64,000 nucleotides of DNA. Source: Actinomyces sp. Marseille-P3109. Lineage in GTDB: Bacteria > Actinomycetota > Actinomycetes > Actinomycetales > Actinomycetaceae. The DNA is taken from NCBI RefSeq assembly GCF_900323545.1, contig NZ_OOHN01000008.1:763941-827940 (forward strand). Reading direction: 5' to 3'. Below the pieces are notes generated by a model. The model was not told the DNA's origin. It did no database searches and saw only the letters and a program-made list of their open reading frames with translations. Both the position numbers and the translations under genes were made by a program. Positions 19,380-29,710 of the stretch are shown here, piece after piece (positions within the stretch are counted from its first letter, which is position 1; every line of letters begins with the position of its first letter).

Positions 19380-19451
19380 ACCGGTGTGATCATGGCGATC
19401 TGGTTGGATGTCGGTTGGATGGGTCGCCGGGGCAGCCGCCCTGGACCGCTG

Positions 19452-20561
19452 CTACTGGCACGCCAGGGCGATCTTGAGCCGATCCAGGTTGGTGGTCATG
19501 GCGTCGGTGTAGTCGCCCCGCTCGGGCTTGGACTCCAGGGGACTGAGGACATTGGTCTCCGCCCCGGTCTCCGTGGCGATCGCCTGGGCCGTGGTGGGGG
19601 AGACGAGCTCCTCAGTGAAGATCGTTGTCGTCCCTGTGCTCTGGACCACCGACTTGATGTTGGCCAGCTCGGCGGGGCTGGGCTCGGTCTCCGGGTCGAT
19701 GCCGGAGATGGAGGCCTGGGTCAGCTTGTAGCGGTCGGCCATGTAGCCGAAGGCGGCGTGGGAGGTGACGAAGGTGGTGCGCTGGCAGGTGGACAGGCCC
19801 GTGCTGTACTGCGTGTCCAGGTTGGTCAGCGCTGTCTTCAGCTTGTCCAGTCCCGCCTTGTAGTCGTTGGCGTTGGTCGGGTCGACCTTGGAGAAGGAGG
19901 CCTCCAGGGTCTCGGCCACCGCGATCATGCGCTGCGGGTCGAGCCAGAAGTGCGGGTCGAGGTCGCTTCCATGCTCCTCCCCCTCGGCGTGGCTGTGCTC
20001 ATCGTGTCCGTGCTCGTCGTGTCCGGCCTCGCTGGACTCCGTGGTGGCGGCGTCGGTCGCAGCACTGGTCGCGCCGTCGGTTGCGGCATCGGTGGCTCCG
20101 CTCGTGGCCGCGTCACCGTGCTCGTGCTCCTCCTCGACCCCCTCGTGGTGGACGAGGTTGGCCGGCTTGCTCAGGTCCACCACCGTGGGGCCGGAGCCGA
20201 CCTCCTTGACGGCCTTGTCCAGGGACGGCTGGAAGCCGGGGACGTAGGCGATGAGGTCGGCCTTGCCCAGCTCGGCGGTCTCCTTGCCGGAGAGCTCGAA
20301 GTCGTGCGGCTCGACGTTGGACGGAGTCACGGTACTGACCTTGACGAGCGGGCCGCCGATGGCCTCTGCCAGGTACTGGATCGGGTAGAAGGACGTCGAG
20401 ACCGTCAGGGTCTTACCCGGTGCAATCGTGTGGGCGGAGGAGCCCGACGAGCTCTCACTCTTCAGGGCACTGCATGCGCTCATGCCGGCAGCCAGGATCA
20501 GGGTGGCTCCGAGCGCCACGATGCGACGGAGATGAAGGGAACGAGTCTGCGAAACACTCAT
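19452..20561 (-). CDS. znuA: Zinc/manganese ABC transporter substrate-binding lipoprotein (ZnuA-like)
   Basis: Cluster A-I metal-binding protein (369 aa from ATG 20561). Signal peptide with lipobox LAAGMSAC, then the two-lobed fold. The metal ligands are His in EPHDFELSG, His in LDPHFWLDP, a His in TSHAAFGYMADRY and an acidic residue near the C-terminus. Between the first and second ligands is a long low-complexity loop: an Ala/Thr/Asp repeat (ATDGATSAATDAAT) and a His/Glu/Asp cluster (HDEHGHDEHSH), typical of zinc-specific members. Start 20561 is favoured over 20597 because -35 TTGACG and -10 GAGAAT place the transcript start at this ATG. Confidence 0.92.
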   Translation of the reverse strand: MSVSQTRSLHLRRIVALGATLILAAGMSACSALKSESSSGSSAHTIAPGKTLTVSTSFYPIQYLAEAIGGPLVKVSTVTPSNVEPHDFELSGKETAELGKADLIAYVPGFQPSLDKAVKEVGSGPTVVDLSKPANLVHHEGVEEEHEHGDAATSGATDAATDGATSAATDAATTESSEAGHDEHGHDEHSHAEGEEHGSDLDPHFWLDPQRMIAVAETLEASFSKVDPTNANDYKAGLDKLKTALTNLDTQYSTGLSTCQRTTFVTSHAAFGYMADRYKLTQASISGIDPETEPSPAELANIKSVVQSTGTTTIFTEELVSPTTAQAIATETGAETNVLSPLESKPERGDYTDAMTTNLDRLKIALACQ

Positions 20562-20575
20562 GCGAATCATTCTCA
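20561..20575 (-). promoter_or_regulatory. Zur box overlapping the znuA -10 and start
   Basis: On the minus strand TGAGAATGATTCGCA matches the TGAnAATGATTnTCA-type dyad of zinc/iron repressors. It covers the -10 GAGAAT (20569-20574) and reaches the ATG, so a bound Zur would block the promoter. Confidence 0.65.
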
Positions 20576-20597
20576 TACTGTCGGAGCGATGCGTCAA
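20569..20597 (-). promoter_or_regulatory. znuA promoter (leaderless)
   Basis: -35 TTGACG (20592-20597), 17-bp spacer, -10 GAGAAT (20569-20574), then 7 nt to the ATG at 20561. The clearest two-box promoter in the window. Confidence 0.6.
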
Positions 20598-20691
20598 ACT
20601 CCGGTGAGTCCCCGTGTGCGCTGATGAGGCCCGGTTTGCGGGACTGCTGGAGAGGGTGCGCCGCCGGGATGCGGTGCGACGGGCCCCTCAC

Positions 20692-20719
20692 CGACATATG
20701 ACGGCCCTCCGCCTAGACT
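20692..20719 (+). promoter_or_regulatory. Possible glyS promoter
   Basis: CCGACA and TAGACT are 17 nt apart, about 60 nt before the glyS start. The -35 is weak. No T-box features were found in the leader. Confidence 0.35.
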
Positions 20720-20779
20720 GTCCCCACTCGTCCCCACCAAACCAGGCGGGACCACGACCACTCCTGAAGGAGCACTCCG

Positions 20780-22171
<1,392 letters not shown>

Positions 22172-22210
22172 GCGCGCAGGAGACGCCGCCGGCTCAGTAG
22201 CCACTCGCAT

Positions 22211-22252
22211 CCCGCCCCGTGTCCCTTTCTCACGTCAGGGGCGCGGGGCGGG
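22211..22252 (+). terminator. glyS terminator hairpin
   Basis: 16-nt arms (22211-22226 and 22237-22252) pair along their whole length with two G-U pairs and a 10-nt loop. It ends exactly where the -10 of the next gene begins. Confidence 0.6.
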
Positions 22253-22258
22253 CATGAT
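22253..22258 (+). promoter_or_regulatory. -10 of the yibE/F-like gene (leaderless)
   Basis: CATGAT lies 6 nt before GTG 22265; there is no Shine-Dalgarno sequence. Confidence 0.35.
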
Positions 22259-22264
22259 GGGACG

Positions 22265-23569
22265 GTGAGCACCAACTCGACCTCCTCGAGCCATGAGACC
22301 GTCCCTCCCGAGGACATCCCCGAGTCGCCGGGTGGAGAGGCCGGCCGTCAAGGCGGCCACAGCCACTCCCACTCCGGGCCTCTCGACCTGGATGAGGGCG
22401 AGGTCCGCCGAGTGCGGATCGTGCTCGGCGCCATCGTCGGCGCCCTGGTGGTGGCCACCGTCATTGGGCTGTTCGTGCTGTGGCCGGGCAAGAGCTCGCT
22501 GATCGGCTCGCGCTCCTTCACCGCCGAGGGCGGATCGGTGGGCAAGGCCACCATCACCTCCGTGGATCTGTCGAGCTGTCAGGACGCCGTGAGCGCCCTG
22601 ACGGAGGTCAACGGCGTCAAGCAGGAGGACTTCTCCAAGGGCCACGTGTGCGCCCGCGTCACCGAGGGCGAGGGCAAGGGCCTGGTCATGCCGGTCCAGC
22701 TGGTGGGCGAGCCCCGCAAGCTCGCCCACACCGGCGACCGCCTCGTGGTGCTCTACTCGCCCCAGGCGATCCTGTCCGGCTCCCCGTACTCCTTCATCGA
22801 CTACCAGCGCCAGCTCCCGGTCGGCGCCCTGACGATCGTCTACCTCGTGCTCGTCGTGGCCGTGGCCGGGCGCAAGGGCGTCCTGAGCGTCCTGGGCCTG
22901 CTGGTGGCCACCGGCGTGCTCGCCTTCTTCATGATCCCGGCGATCCTGTCCGGCTCCCACCCGCTGGCGGTGACGATGGTCGGCTCGATGGCGATGATGC
23001 TGGCGGCCGTCTACGTGGCCCACGGCGTATCCATCCGCACGACGACGGCCCTGCTGGGAACGGTGGCCGGCATCGTGCTCACCGTGCTGCTCGCGCTGTG
23101 GGGGACCGACGCCGCCCACCTGACCGGTGACGTCGACGAGACGGCCCGCCTGCTGGCCTCCCGCACGCACATCGACCTGCAGGCCCTGCTGACCTGCGGC
23201 ATGGTCATTGCCGGGCTCGGTGTCCTCAATGACGTCACCATCACCCAGGCATCCTCCGTGTGGGAGCTGCACGCCGCCAACCCGCTGCTGTCGCGAACGC
23301 GCCTGTTCACCGGCGGGATGAGGATCGGCCGGGACCACATCGCCTCGACCGTCTACACCCTGGCCTTCGCCTACGCCGGCACGGCGCTGCCGCTCATCCT
23401 GGCTGCGGCCCTCATGGACCGGGCGGTGCTGGACACCATGCTCTCGGGCGAGATCGCCGAGGAGATCGTGCGCACCCTCATCTCCTCCATCGGCCTGGTC
23501 CTGGCGATCCCGGCGACGACGGCGATCGCGGCGGTACTGTGCCGCGTCACCCCGGTTCTCGACGACTGA
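22265..23569 (+). CDS. YibE/F family membrane protein
   Basis: Multi-pass membrane protein of the YibE/YibF family (434 aa). A His-rich N-terminal tail (GGHSHSHSGP) precedes a first helix at about residues 55-78. An extracytoplasmic region of about 110 residues follows, with two cysteines, one in DLSSCQDAV and one in GHVCARV. Then come seven or so helices with the family segment HGVSIRTTTALLGTVAGI and GMVIAGLGVLNDVTITQASSV. The function is unknown; the family is widespread in Firmicutes and Actinobacteria. The gene converges on dus with a gap of only 6 nt. Confidence 0.85.
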   Translation: MSTNSTSSSHETVPPEDIPESPGGEAGRQGGHSHSHSGPLDLDEGEVRRVRIVLGAIVGALVVATVIGLFVLWPGKSSLIGSRSFTAEGGSVGKATITSVDLSSCQDAVSALTEVNGVKQEDFSKGHVCARVTEGEGKGLVMPVQLVGEPRKLAHTGDRLVVLYSPQAILSGSPYSFIDYQRQLPVGALTIVYLVLVVAVAGRKGVLSVLGLLVATGVLAFFMIPAILSGSHPLAVTMVGSMAMMLAAVYVAHGVSIRTTTALLGTVAGIVLTVLLALWGTDAAHLTGDVDETARLLASRTHIDLQALLTCGMVIAGLGVLNDVTITQASSVWELHAANPLLSRTRLFTGGMRIGRDHIASTVYTLAFAYAGTALPLILAAALMDRAVLDTMLSGEIAEEIVRTLISSIGLVLAIPATTAIAAVLCRVTPVLDD

Positions 23570-23575
23570 ACCTGC

Positions 23576-24880
23576 TCAGCCGCCGGAGACGTCGGACTCG
23601 GCCTGGCTGAGCATCTCGCGGTGGCCCTCGTCCAAGAGGGGGGAGTCCAGCCATCCGTCGGGAAGGCGCGGGGTCTTGGGGCTGCCGGCCCGGCCCCTGG
23701 GCCCCTCGACGATGTCACCGGGGTAGTCGACGACCTCCGGCAGGCGTGAGCGCATGAGCCCCAGTCCGGCGTCGAGCTCCGCCAGGGTCCTGATGCCCAT
23801 GAGGTCGGCGCGCGCGGCGCCACCGACCGGGTAGCCCCTGAGGTACCAGCCCACGTGCTTGCGCAGGTCGCGCACGCCGCGGTCCTCGCCCATCTCGGCG
23901 GCCAGCATGCGCCCGTGGCGACGGATCACCTCGATGACGGCGTCCAGATTCGGTCGGGTGCGCGTGCTCGAGCCGTGCATGGCCGCCACGATGTCGGCGA
24001 ACAGCCAGGGCCGCCCCTGGCAACCGCGCCCCACGACGACGCCGTCGCAGCCGGTGGTCTCCATCATGCGCACCGCGTCGTCGCCCAGCCAGATGTCCCC
24101 GTTGCCGAGCACCGGCAGGACGGTCGCCTCCTTGAGCCGGGCGATCTGCTCCCACCGGGCCTGCCCCGAGTAGTGCTGGCGCGCGCTGCGGGCGTGCAGG
24201 GCCACGGCCGCGATCCCGGCTTTCTCGGCTGCCCGGGCGGCGTCGAGGAAGGTCTCGTGCTCCTCGTCGATGCCCAGACGCATCTTCATGGTCACCGGCA
24301 CCTCCCGTGTGCGCCCGGCGGCTTGCGAGGCCGCCTCGCTGGCACGCACCGCCTCGGTGAGGATGGCGGCCAGCAGGTCTCGCTTCCACGGCAGCGCCGC
24401 CCCGCCGCCCTTGCGCGTCACCTTGGGCACCGGGCAGCCGAAGTTGAGGTCGATGTGGTCGGCCAGGTCCTCCTCCACCAGGATCCGCACGGCGGCCCCC
24501 ACCGTGTCCGGGTCCACCCCGTAGAGCTGGATGGAGCGCACCCGCTCGGCCGGGTCGGTGCGCACCATCGCCAGGGTGCGCTCATTGCGCTCCACCAGGG
24601 CCCGGGTGGTGACCATCTCGGTGACGTACAGGCCCGCCGGGGCCAGTAGGCCGCCGCCGGGCGCCGCCACCGGACCGGGGGAGGCGGGCGCCAGCGCCTC
24701 GGGCAGGGCCGCCTCGGCCATCTCCCGGCACAGACGGCGGAAGGAGGCGTTGGTGACCCCGGCCATGGGCGCGAGCTCGACCGGGGTGGGAACCTCCAGC
24801 GGCCCGATGCGCAGCGGCGCGGGCAAGTGCTCGGGGGTGCCGGCGGTGCAGGAGGAGGGGGCGGTCTCGGTCGTCGTCAC
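23576..24880 (-). CDS. dus: tRNA-dihydrouridine synthase (DusB-like)
   Basis: FMN-dependent reductase that converts uridines of tRNA D-loops to dihydrouridine. Segments: ELAPMAGVTNASFRRLC at the start of the barrel, YVTEMVTTRALVER, QLYGVDPDTV, and the active-site motif DLNFGCPVPKVTRKGGGAAL with the catalytic Cys. The frame is open up to 24979, but the GTG at 24880 (VTTTETAP) is preferred because upstream sequence is poor in family similarity. About 45 residues including a Gly/Pro/Ala insert (GPVAAPGGGLLAPAG) make it longer than E. coli DusB. 434 aa. Confidence 0.92.
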   Translation of the reverse strand: MTTTETAPSSCTAGTPEHLPAPLRIGPLEVPTPVELAPMAGVTNASFRRLCREMAEAALPEALAPASPGPVAAPGGGLLAPAGLYVTEMVTTRALVERNERTLAMVRTDPAERVRSIQLYGVDPDTVGAAVRILVEEDLADHIDLNFGCPVPKVTRKGGGAALPWKRDLLAAILTEAVRASEAASQAAGRTREVPVTMKMRLGIDEEHETFLDAARAAEKAGIAAVALHARSARQHYSGQARWEQIARLKEATVLPVLGNGDIWLGDDAVRMMETTGCDGVVVGRGCQGRPWLFADIVAAMHGSSTRTRPNLDAVIEVIRRHGRMLAAEMGEDRGVRDLRKHVGWYLRGYPVGGAARADLMGIRTLAELDAGLGLMRSRLPEVVDYPGDIVEGPRGRAGSPKTPRLPDGWLDSPLLDEGHREMLSQAESDVSGG

Positions 24881-25042
24881 CCCGCCATGCTGGCACACGG
24901 TCGGCACTCGGGTGCCGATCCACACGTGGAGCGAGCCGCGAGGACACCGGGCCCGGGTCGTCTGTGAAAGAAATAACACAGTCGGATAGAGATCGGCGCG
25001 TGACGAATTACTGATGATGAATGCTCTCGCGCGTTACCTTGT

Positions 25043-25783
25043 GTGCTTGTGCTGATGAACGAAGAGACTGAGCCGTCGATATCACGTTCCGTCGTCGTGA
25101 CCGGAGCCTCCCGAGGAATCGGGGAGGCGGTCGCGAAGGCGTTCCTCGCACAGGGCGACCGGGTCGCCGGCATCTCCCGCACCGGTGCGGCCCCCGACGG
25201 CGCCCTCGCGCTGGCGGCCGACGTCACCGACCCCGACGCACTTGCCCAGGCGCTCAGCGCCGCCACCGAGGCGCACGGCCCCATCGAGGTCCTCGTGGCC
25301 TCGGCCGGCATCAACCGGGAGTCCCTGGCGGCCCGCACCTCCTCCCAGATGTGGGACGAGGTCATCTCCGCCGATCTGACCGGCACCTTCAACACGGTGC
25401 GCGCTGTCACCCCCGCCATGATGCGGGCCCGTAAGGGGCGCATCGTCCTGGTCTCCTCGGCGATCGCCGCCCGCGGAGGCGTGGGCCTGTCCGCCTACGG
25501 CGCCGCCAAGGGCGGGGTGGAGGGCCTGACCCGCTCCCTGGCCCGTGAGCTCGCACCACGCGGCATCACCGTCAACGCCGTGGCTCCCGGATTCGTCATC
25601 ACCGCGATGACCGCCTCCCTGCCCGACCACATCCGCACCGCCTACCTCGAGCAGATCCCCCTGGGCCGCTTCGCCGACGTCGCAGACATCGCCGGCCCCG
25701 TCCTGTTCCTGGCCTCCCCAGCGGCCTCCTACGTCACCGGCGCGATCCTCGGAGTCGACGGCGGCATGGGCATGGGACGATAA
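25043..25783 (+). CDS. fabG: 3-oxoacyl-ACP reductase (FabG-type SDR)
   Basis: NADPH-dependent short-chain dehydrogenase of fatty acid synthesis: cofactor motif VTGASRGIGEAV, NNAG-equivalent ASAGINRES, catalytic Ser in VLVSSAIAARGG and YGAAKGG (Tyr/Lys), C-terminal GAILGVDGGMGMGR. The exact start is unclear: GTG 25043, GTG 25049 and ATG 25055 are close together, with TACCTT (25035-25040) as a possible -10 and no ribosome-binding site. fabI follows after 5 nt, so the two reductases of the elongation cycle form an operon. Confidence 0.9.
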   Translation: MLVLMNEETEPSISRSVVVTGASRGIGEAVAKAFLAQGDRVAGISRTGAAPDGALALAADVTDPDALAQALSAATEAHGPIEVLVASAGINRESLAARTSSQMWDEVISADLTGTFNTVRAVTPAMMRARKGRIVLVSSAIAARGGVGLSAYGAAKGGVEGLTRSLARELAPRGITVNAVAPGFVITAMTASLPDHIRTAYLEQIPLGRFADVADIAGPVLFLASPAASYVTGAILGVDGGMGMGR

Positions 25784-25788
25784 GGAGC

Positions 25789-26586
25789 ATGAACCCTCCC
25801 GAGGGCCTGCTCAGCGCCCGCACGGTACTGGTCACCGGTGCCCTGCGACCCAGCTCGATCGCCACCCGCGTCGCCGAGGTCGCCGTACAGCAGGGTGCCC
25901 GCGTCCTGCTGACCGGCCACCCCCGCACCCTGGCGGCCACGCGCTCGGTCGCCCACCGCTTGGGCCTGCCCGATCCGGTGACGGCCCTGGACGCGGCCGA
26001 GGCCCACTCCCTGTCCGCCCTGGCGCCGGCCCTGGAGGAGCTGGGCGTGACCCGCCTGGACGGCCTGGTGCACTCCATCGCCCGCGCCGACCTTGACCTG
26101 CTGGGGCAGGTCCTGCCTCCCGAGGACACCGGGCACGCGGAGCGGATGCGCAGCCTTGAGCGGGCCTTCACCGTCTCGGCGGCCTCCCTGCCGGCCCTCG
26201 TCGACGCCGCCTCCCCGCTCCTGGGGCGGGGCAGCAGCGTCGTGACCCTGACCTTCGACAGTGCCCGCGTCTGGCCCGGCTACGGCTGGATGGGACCCCT
26301 CAAGGCGGCGCTGGAGGCGGGCGTGCGCTCTCTCGCCGTCGAGCTCGGGGGCCGCGGCGTGCGGGTCAACGCCATCTCGTCCGGCCCGTTGAGCACCACC
26401 GCGGCGGGCGCCATCCCCGACTTCGAGACGCTCAGCCGGCGCTGGAGCGAGACCGCCCCGCTGGGATGGGACACCGGCAACGCCACCGCCGTGGCCCGCA
26501 GCGCCGTCGCCCTGCTGTCCACCTGGATGCCCGCCACCACCGGGCAGACCATCCACGTCGACGGCGGGGCGTGCGTCATCGGCTGA
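25789..26586 (+). CDS. fabI: Enoyl-ACP reductase (FabI-type SDR)
   Basis: SDR of 265 aa with the divergent FabI features: glycine motif VTGALRPSSIATRVAEVA, and catalytic Tyr-x6-Lys (YGWMGPLK near residues 165-172) rather than the Tyr-x3-Lys of FabG. The segment GGRGVRVNAISSGPLSTTAA matches the loop that closes on substrate and binds triclosan/isoniazid-type inhibitors in relatives. It catalyses the last reduction of the FAS II cycle. AAGGAG precedes the ATG; operon with fabG. Confidence 0.9.
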   Translation: MNPPEGLLSARTVLVTGALRPSSIATRVAEVAVQQGARVLLTGHPRTLAATRSVAHRLGLPDPVTALDAAEAHSLSALAPALEELGVTRLDGLVHSIARADLDLLGQVLPPEDTGHAERMRSLERAFTVSAASLPALVDAASPLLGRGSSVVTLTFDSARVWPGYGWMGPLKAALEAGVRSLAVELGGRGVRVNAISSGPLSTTAAGAIPDFETLSRRWSETAPLGWDTGNATAVARSAVALLSTWMPATTGQTIHVDGGACVIG

Positions 26587-26647
26587 GCGCACGCAGGCGG
26601 GCCGCGATCAGCCCTGCCAGAGCCGTGTCGGGGCCGCCGCGGTGCCG

Positions 26648-26653
26648 TAGGGT
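26648..26653 (+). promoter_or_regulatory. -10 of sixA (leaderless)
   Basis: TAGGGT, 6 nt before GTG 26660; there is no Shine-Dalgarno sequence. Confidence 0.5.
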
Positions 26654-26659
26654 AGAGCC

Positions 26660-27175
26660 GTGACAACGGATCCCATGCGCCGGCTCGTGCTCGTCCGACA
26701 CTCCAAGGCCTCACACGACGCCGTCACCGACCTGGAACGTCCCCTGACCTCCAAGGGCGCCGCCCTGGCGGACCTGCTGGCCAAGGAGCTGCGCAAGCGC
26801 CTGGAGAACACCGACCTGCTCCTGGTCTCCCCGGCCGCCCGGGCCCGCGAGACCGCCCGTCCCCTGCGCGACCGCCTCGAGCCCACCGACACCCTGGTGC
26901 GCGAGGAGATCTACAACCTGGGACCCAACGGAATCCTGCGCGTCCTGGCCGAGAACGGCGGAGACGCGGGCGCAGTGGTCGTCGTCGGCCACGAGCCCAC
27001 GATCTCCGTGCTGGCCCACATCCTCCACGACACCGACGACGACATGGCCTCCCAGATCTCCTTCGGCGTGCCCACGGCCACCGCCGTCATCATCGACGTT
27101 CCCGGCAGATGGGTGGACCTGGAGCCCAGGAGCGCCCGCATCCGCGAGATCTTCACCGCCCGCAGGCGCGACTGA
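26660..27175 (+). CDS. SixA-like histidine phosphatase family protein
   Basis: Small phosphoglycerate-mutase-like phosphatase (171 aa) with the RHG-type active-site motif LVLVRHSKASH at the N-terminus (nucleophile His) and the second His in VVVGHEPTIS. SixA of E. coli dephosphorylates phospho-His in a signalling/PTS protein; the substrate here is unknown. The start is GTG 26660, 6 nt after a -10 TAGGGT. Confidence 0.88.
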   Translation: MTTDPMRRLVLVRHSKASHDAVTDLERPLTSKGAALADLLAKELRKRLENTDLLLVSPAARARETARPLRDRLEPTDTLVREEIYNLGPNGILRVLAENGGDAGAVVVVGHEPTISVLAHILHDTDDDMASQISFGVPTATAVIIDVPGRWVDLEPRSARIREIFTARRRD

Positions 27176-27232
27176 GCGCAACTGAGCACAGCGGCCTGCG
27201 GCAGGCTCCCGATCCGCGCCGCCGGCCCGCGG

Positions 27233-27967
27233 TCAGCTGCCGATCAGCTCCAGAACGGCCCGCAGGTCACGCACGTGGACGGCGGCGTCGGCCTGCTCGA
27301 CGACGACCGGCTTGGCGCAGAACGCCACCCCCAGCCCCGCGGCCGCCAGCATCCCCAGGTCGTTGGCCCCGTCCCCGACGGCGATCGTGCGCTCCATGGG
27401 TACTCCGTCCTGCTCGGCCCAGGCGCGCAGGCAGCGGACCTTCTCCTGACGGTCCACGATCCTCCCCAGCACCCGGCCGGTGAGCGCCCCGCCGTCCACC
27501 TCCAGCCGGTTGGCCGCCACATGGTCGATATCCAGCCGCTCCGCCAAGGGCACCACGACCTCCTCGAAGCCGCCAGAGACGACGCCCACCCGGCATCCGC
27601 GCGCGTGCAGCGCCTCGATGAGACCAGTCGCCCCCGGGGTGGGGCGCACCTCGGCGAGGACCTCGGCGAAGACCTCCTCCGAGACCCCGGTCAGCGTTGC
27701 CACCCGCTCTCGCAGCGAGGCGGCGAAGTCCAGCTCCCCGCGCATCGCCCGCGCCGTGACCTCGGCGACCTGCTCACGTGTTCCGGCCCGCTCGGCGATG
27801 AGCTCGATGACCTCCTGCTCAATGAGGGTGGAGTCCACGTCCATCACCAGCAGGCCGGGGCCCTCGGTCACCAGGGGACCGCCGGTCAGCACGCCACTGA
27901 CCCGCACAGAAGTGTCAGCAGCCGCTCCGGCGGAGGCATCCTCAGAAACGTTGAAGGCATCGCTCAT
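27233..27967 (-). CDS. serB: Phosphoserine phosphatase
   Basis: HAD-family enzyme for the last step of serine synthesis. Motif I DVDSTLIEQE (nucleophile Asp), motif II segment VGVVSGGFEEV, motif III Lys around ILGRIVDRQEK and motif IV VGDGANDLGML are all present. About 38 Ala/Ser-rich residues precede the HAD core; there is no ACT domain. The ATG at 27967 lies 6 nt after a -10 TAGCAT, so the message is probably leaderless. 244 aa. Confidence 0.93.
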   Translation of the reverse strand: MSDAFNVSEDASAGAAADTSVRVSGVLTGGPLVTEGPGLLVMDVDSTLIEQEVIELIAERAGTREQVAEVTARAMRGELDFAASLRERVATLTGVSEEVFAEVLAEVRPTPGATGLIEALHARGCRVGVVSGGFEEVVVPLAERLDIDHVAANRLEVDGGALTGRVLGRIVDRQEKVRCLRAWAEQDGVPMERTIAVGDGANDLGMLAAAGLGVAFCAKPVVVEQADAAVHVRDLRAVLELIGS

Positions 27968-27973
27968 GGCGTC

Positions 27974-27979
27974 ATGCTA
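27974..27979 (-). promoter_or_regulatory. -10 of serB (leaderless)
   Basis: TAGCAT on the minus strand, 6 nt before the ATG at 27967. Confidence 0.5.
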
Positions 27980-27992
27980 GCCGCGTACACGA

Positions 27993-28029
27993 CTGCGCCG
28001 TCGCCCGGAGGGCCCAGACGACGGCGCAG
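27993..28029 (-). terminator. glgC terminator hairpin
   Basis: CTGCGCCGTCG (27993-28003) and CGACGGCGCAG (28019-28029) are perfectly complementary, 15-nt loop. It lies between glgC and serB, both on the minus strand. Confidence 0.6.
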
Positions 28030-28074
28030 CAGACAGTGGCGCGGCTGGAGGCGGACGGCCAGGAGCCGCCCGGG

Positions 28075-29319
28075 TCAGCGGGTGACGACCTGCCCCTTGG
28101 CCACCACCGTGATGCCGGACTCGGTCACGGTGAAGCCGCGCTCGCGGTCGTGCTCGGGGTCGATGCCCACCATGGCGCCCTCCTCGACCCGGACGTACTT
28201 GTCCAGGATCGCGCGGCTGACCACGGTGTTGCGGCCGACCTCGGCCCCGTCCAAGAGGACGGACTCCCGCACCGAGGACCAGGAGTTGACGCGCACACCG
28301 GGGGACAGGACCGAGGAGATCACCTCACCGCCGGAGACGATGACACCCGGCGAGACGATCGAGTCGACCGCGTGCCCCAGGCGCTCGTGGTGCCCGTAGA
28401 CGAATTTGGCCGGCGGCATGGCCGCCTGGTAGCCGGCGAACAGCGGCCAGCGGTCGTTGTACAGGTTGAACACGGGGGTCACCGAGATGAGGTCCTGGTG
28501 GGCGTCGAAGAAGGCGTCCACGGTCCCCACGTCACGCCAGTAGTCGCGGTCACGCTCGGAGGAGCCGGGAACGTCGTTGTCCTTGAAGTCGTAGACGCCG
28601 GCAGCGCCCTGGTTGACGAACCAGGGCACGATGCTGCCGCCCATGTCGTGCTTGGAGGACTCGTCGGCGGCGTCCACCGTCACTGCCTCCAGAAGCGCGT
28701 CGGCGTCCATGATGTAGTTGCCCATCGAGGCCAACACCTCGTCGGGGGAGTCCGGCAGGCCGGGGGTGTCCTTCGGCTTCTCAACGAACGCCTTGATCTT
28801 GCCGCGGTCGGACGGGTCGGTCTCGATGACGCCGAACTGGTCCGCCAGGGACCGGGGCTGTCGGATGCCCGCCACGGTGCAGGGCAGCCCGGAGGCGATG
28901 TGGTGGTCCAGCATCTGGGAGAAGTCCATCCGGTAGATGTTGTCCGCACCGGTGATGACCACGTAGTCGGGGCGCTCGTCGTCGAGCAGGTTGAGGGACT
29001 GGTAGATCGCGTCGGCGCTCCCCAGGAACCAGTGCTTGCCCACTCGCTGCTGGGCCGGCACCGGGGCGATGTAGTTGCCCAGCATGTCGGACATGCGCCA
29101 CGTCTTGGAGATGTGGCGGTCCAGAGAGTGGGACTTGTACTGGGTGAGCACCACGACCTTGAGGAAGCCGGAGTTGATCATGTTGGACAGCGAGAAGTCG
29201 ATGAGCCGGTAGATGCCGCCGAAAGGAACGGCGGGCTTCGCGCGGTCGACTGTCAGGGGCATGAGACGCTTGCCCTCGCCGCCGGCGAGGACGATTGCGA
29301 GTACGCGAGGTTGAGCCAT
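28075..29319 (-). CDS. glgC: Glucose-1-phosphate adenylyltransferase
   Basis: ADP-glucose pyrophosphorylase, making the glucosyl donor for glycogen synthesis from ATP and glucose-1-phosphate. The N-terminal nucleotidyltransferase domain has [23 protein letters not shown]; the substrate-site Lys lies in the FVEKPKD segment; the last 120 residues form a left-handed beta-helix. The ATG at 29319 is preferred over the GTG at 29328 because AAGGTGG stands 5-6 nt upstream. 414 aa. It is divergent from glgA, as glgC is from glgM in mycobacteria. Confidence 0.95.
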   Translation of the reverse strand: MAQPRVLAIVLAGGEGKRLMPLTVDRAKPAVPFGGIYRLIDFSLSNMINSGFLKVVVLTQYKSHSLDRHISKTWRMSDMLGNYIAPVPAQQRVGKHWFLGSADAIYQSLNLLDDERPDYVVITGADNIYRMDFSQMLDHHIASGLPCTVAGIRQPRSLADQFGVIETDPSDRGKIKAFVEKPKDTPGLPDSPDEVLASMGNYIMDADALLEAVTVDAADESSKHDMGGSIVPWFVNQGAAGVYDFKDNDVPGSSERDRDYWRDVGTVDAFFDAHQDLISVTPVFNLYNDRWPLFAGYQAAMPPAKFVYGHHERLGHAVDSIVSPGVIVSGGEVISSVLSPGVRVNSWSSVRESVLLDGAEVGRNTVVSRAILDKYVRVEEGAMVGIDPEHDRERGFTVTESGITVVAKGQVVTR

Positions 29320-29710
29320 GTGGCCCACCTTACGTTGCTCGATGGAGTTATGGGGCCAAACAGATCACAATTTGAGCCGATCCCGAGAAGCGCGCCGCAG
29401 TCCCCAGGCCCACGCCTGAACGGGTTTGTGCGGGGTGAGGCAGGTCTGAACGGGGTCGGCCGTCACCGCCGGGTCCCGGAGGACTGCCGGCAGCCGACAC
29501 CCGACACGGACCTTCGATCTAGTTCCAGTCCTGTGCGTCTCCCCAGGCGGCCCGCACACGCGAGTCGGTGGAAACCACCGAGGTCGAACAGTCCCACTGG
29601 GAGGCGTGTACGTATACCGTCGGGCGTGGTGCCCGCCCCACCGCGGACGCCCGTCCTGCGCCGAGGAAGGCGCGGTCAGTCCATCCAGCAGACAGAGGAG
29701 AGGCACACCC
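29320..29710. other. Divergent glgC/glgA intergenic region
   Basis: About 390 bases without a credible gene. It must hold both promoters. An imperfect direct repeat of CTGAACGGG occurs at about 29416 and 29447. A TATACC stretch near 29613 could be a -10 toward glgA, but no -35 is convincing. No operator or riboswitch was recognised. Confidence 0.5.

Noticed and set aside
20598..20779. T-box leader in front of glyS
   Set aside because: No specifier loop, no AG-bulge and no conserved T-box sequence were found; the leader is short.
29350..29400. CRP/GlxR-like half site TTGTGATCTG upstream of glgC
   Set aside because: Only one half matches; the second half of the dyad is absent.
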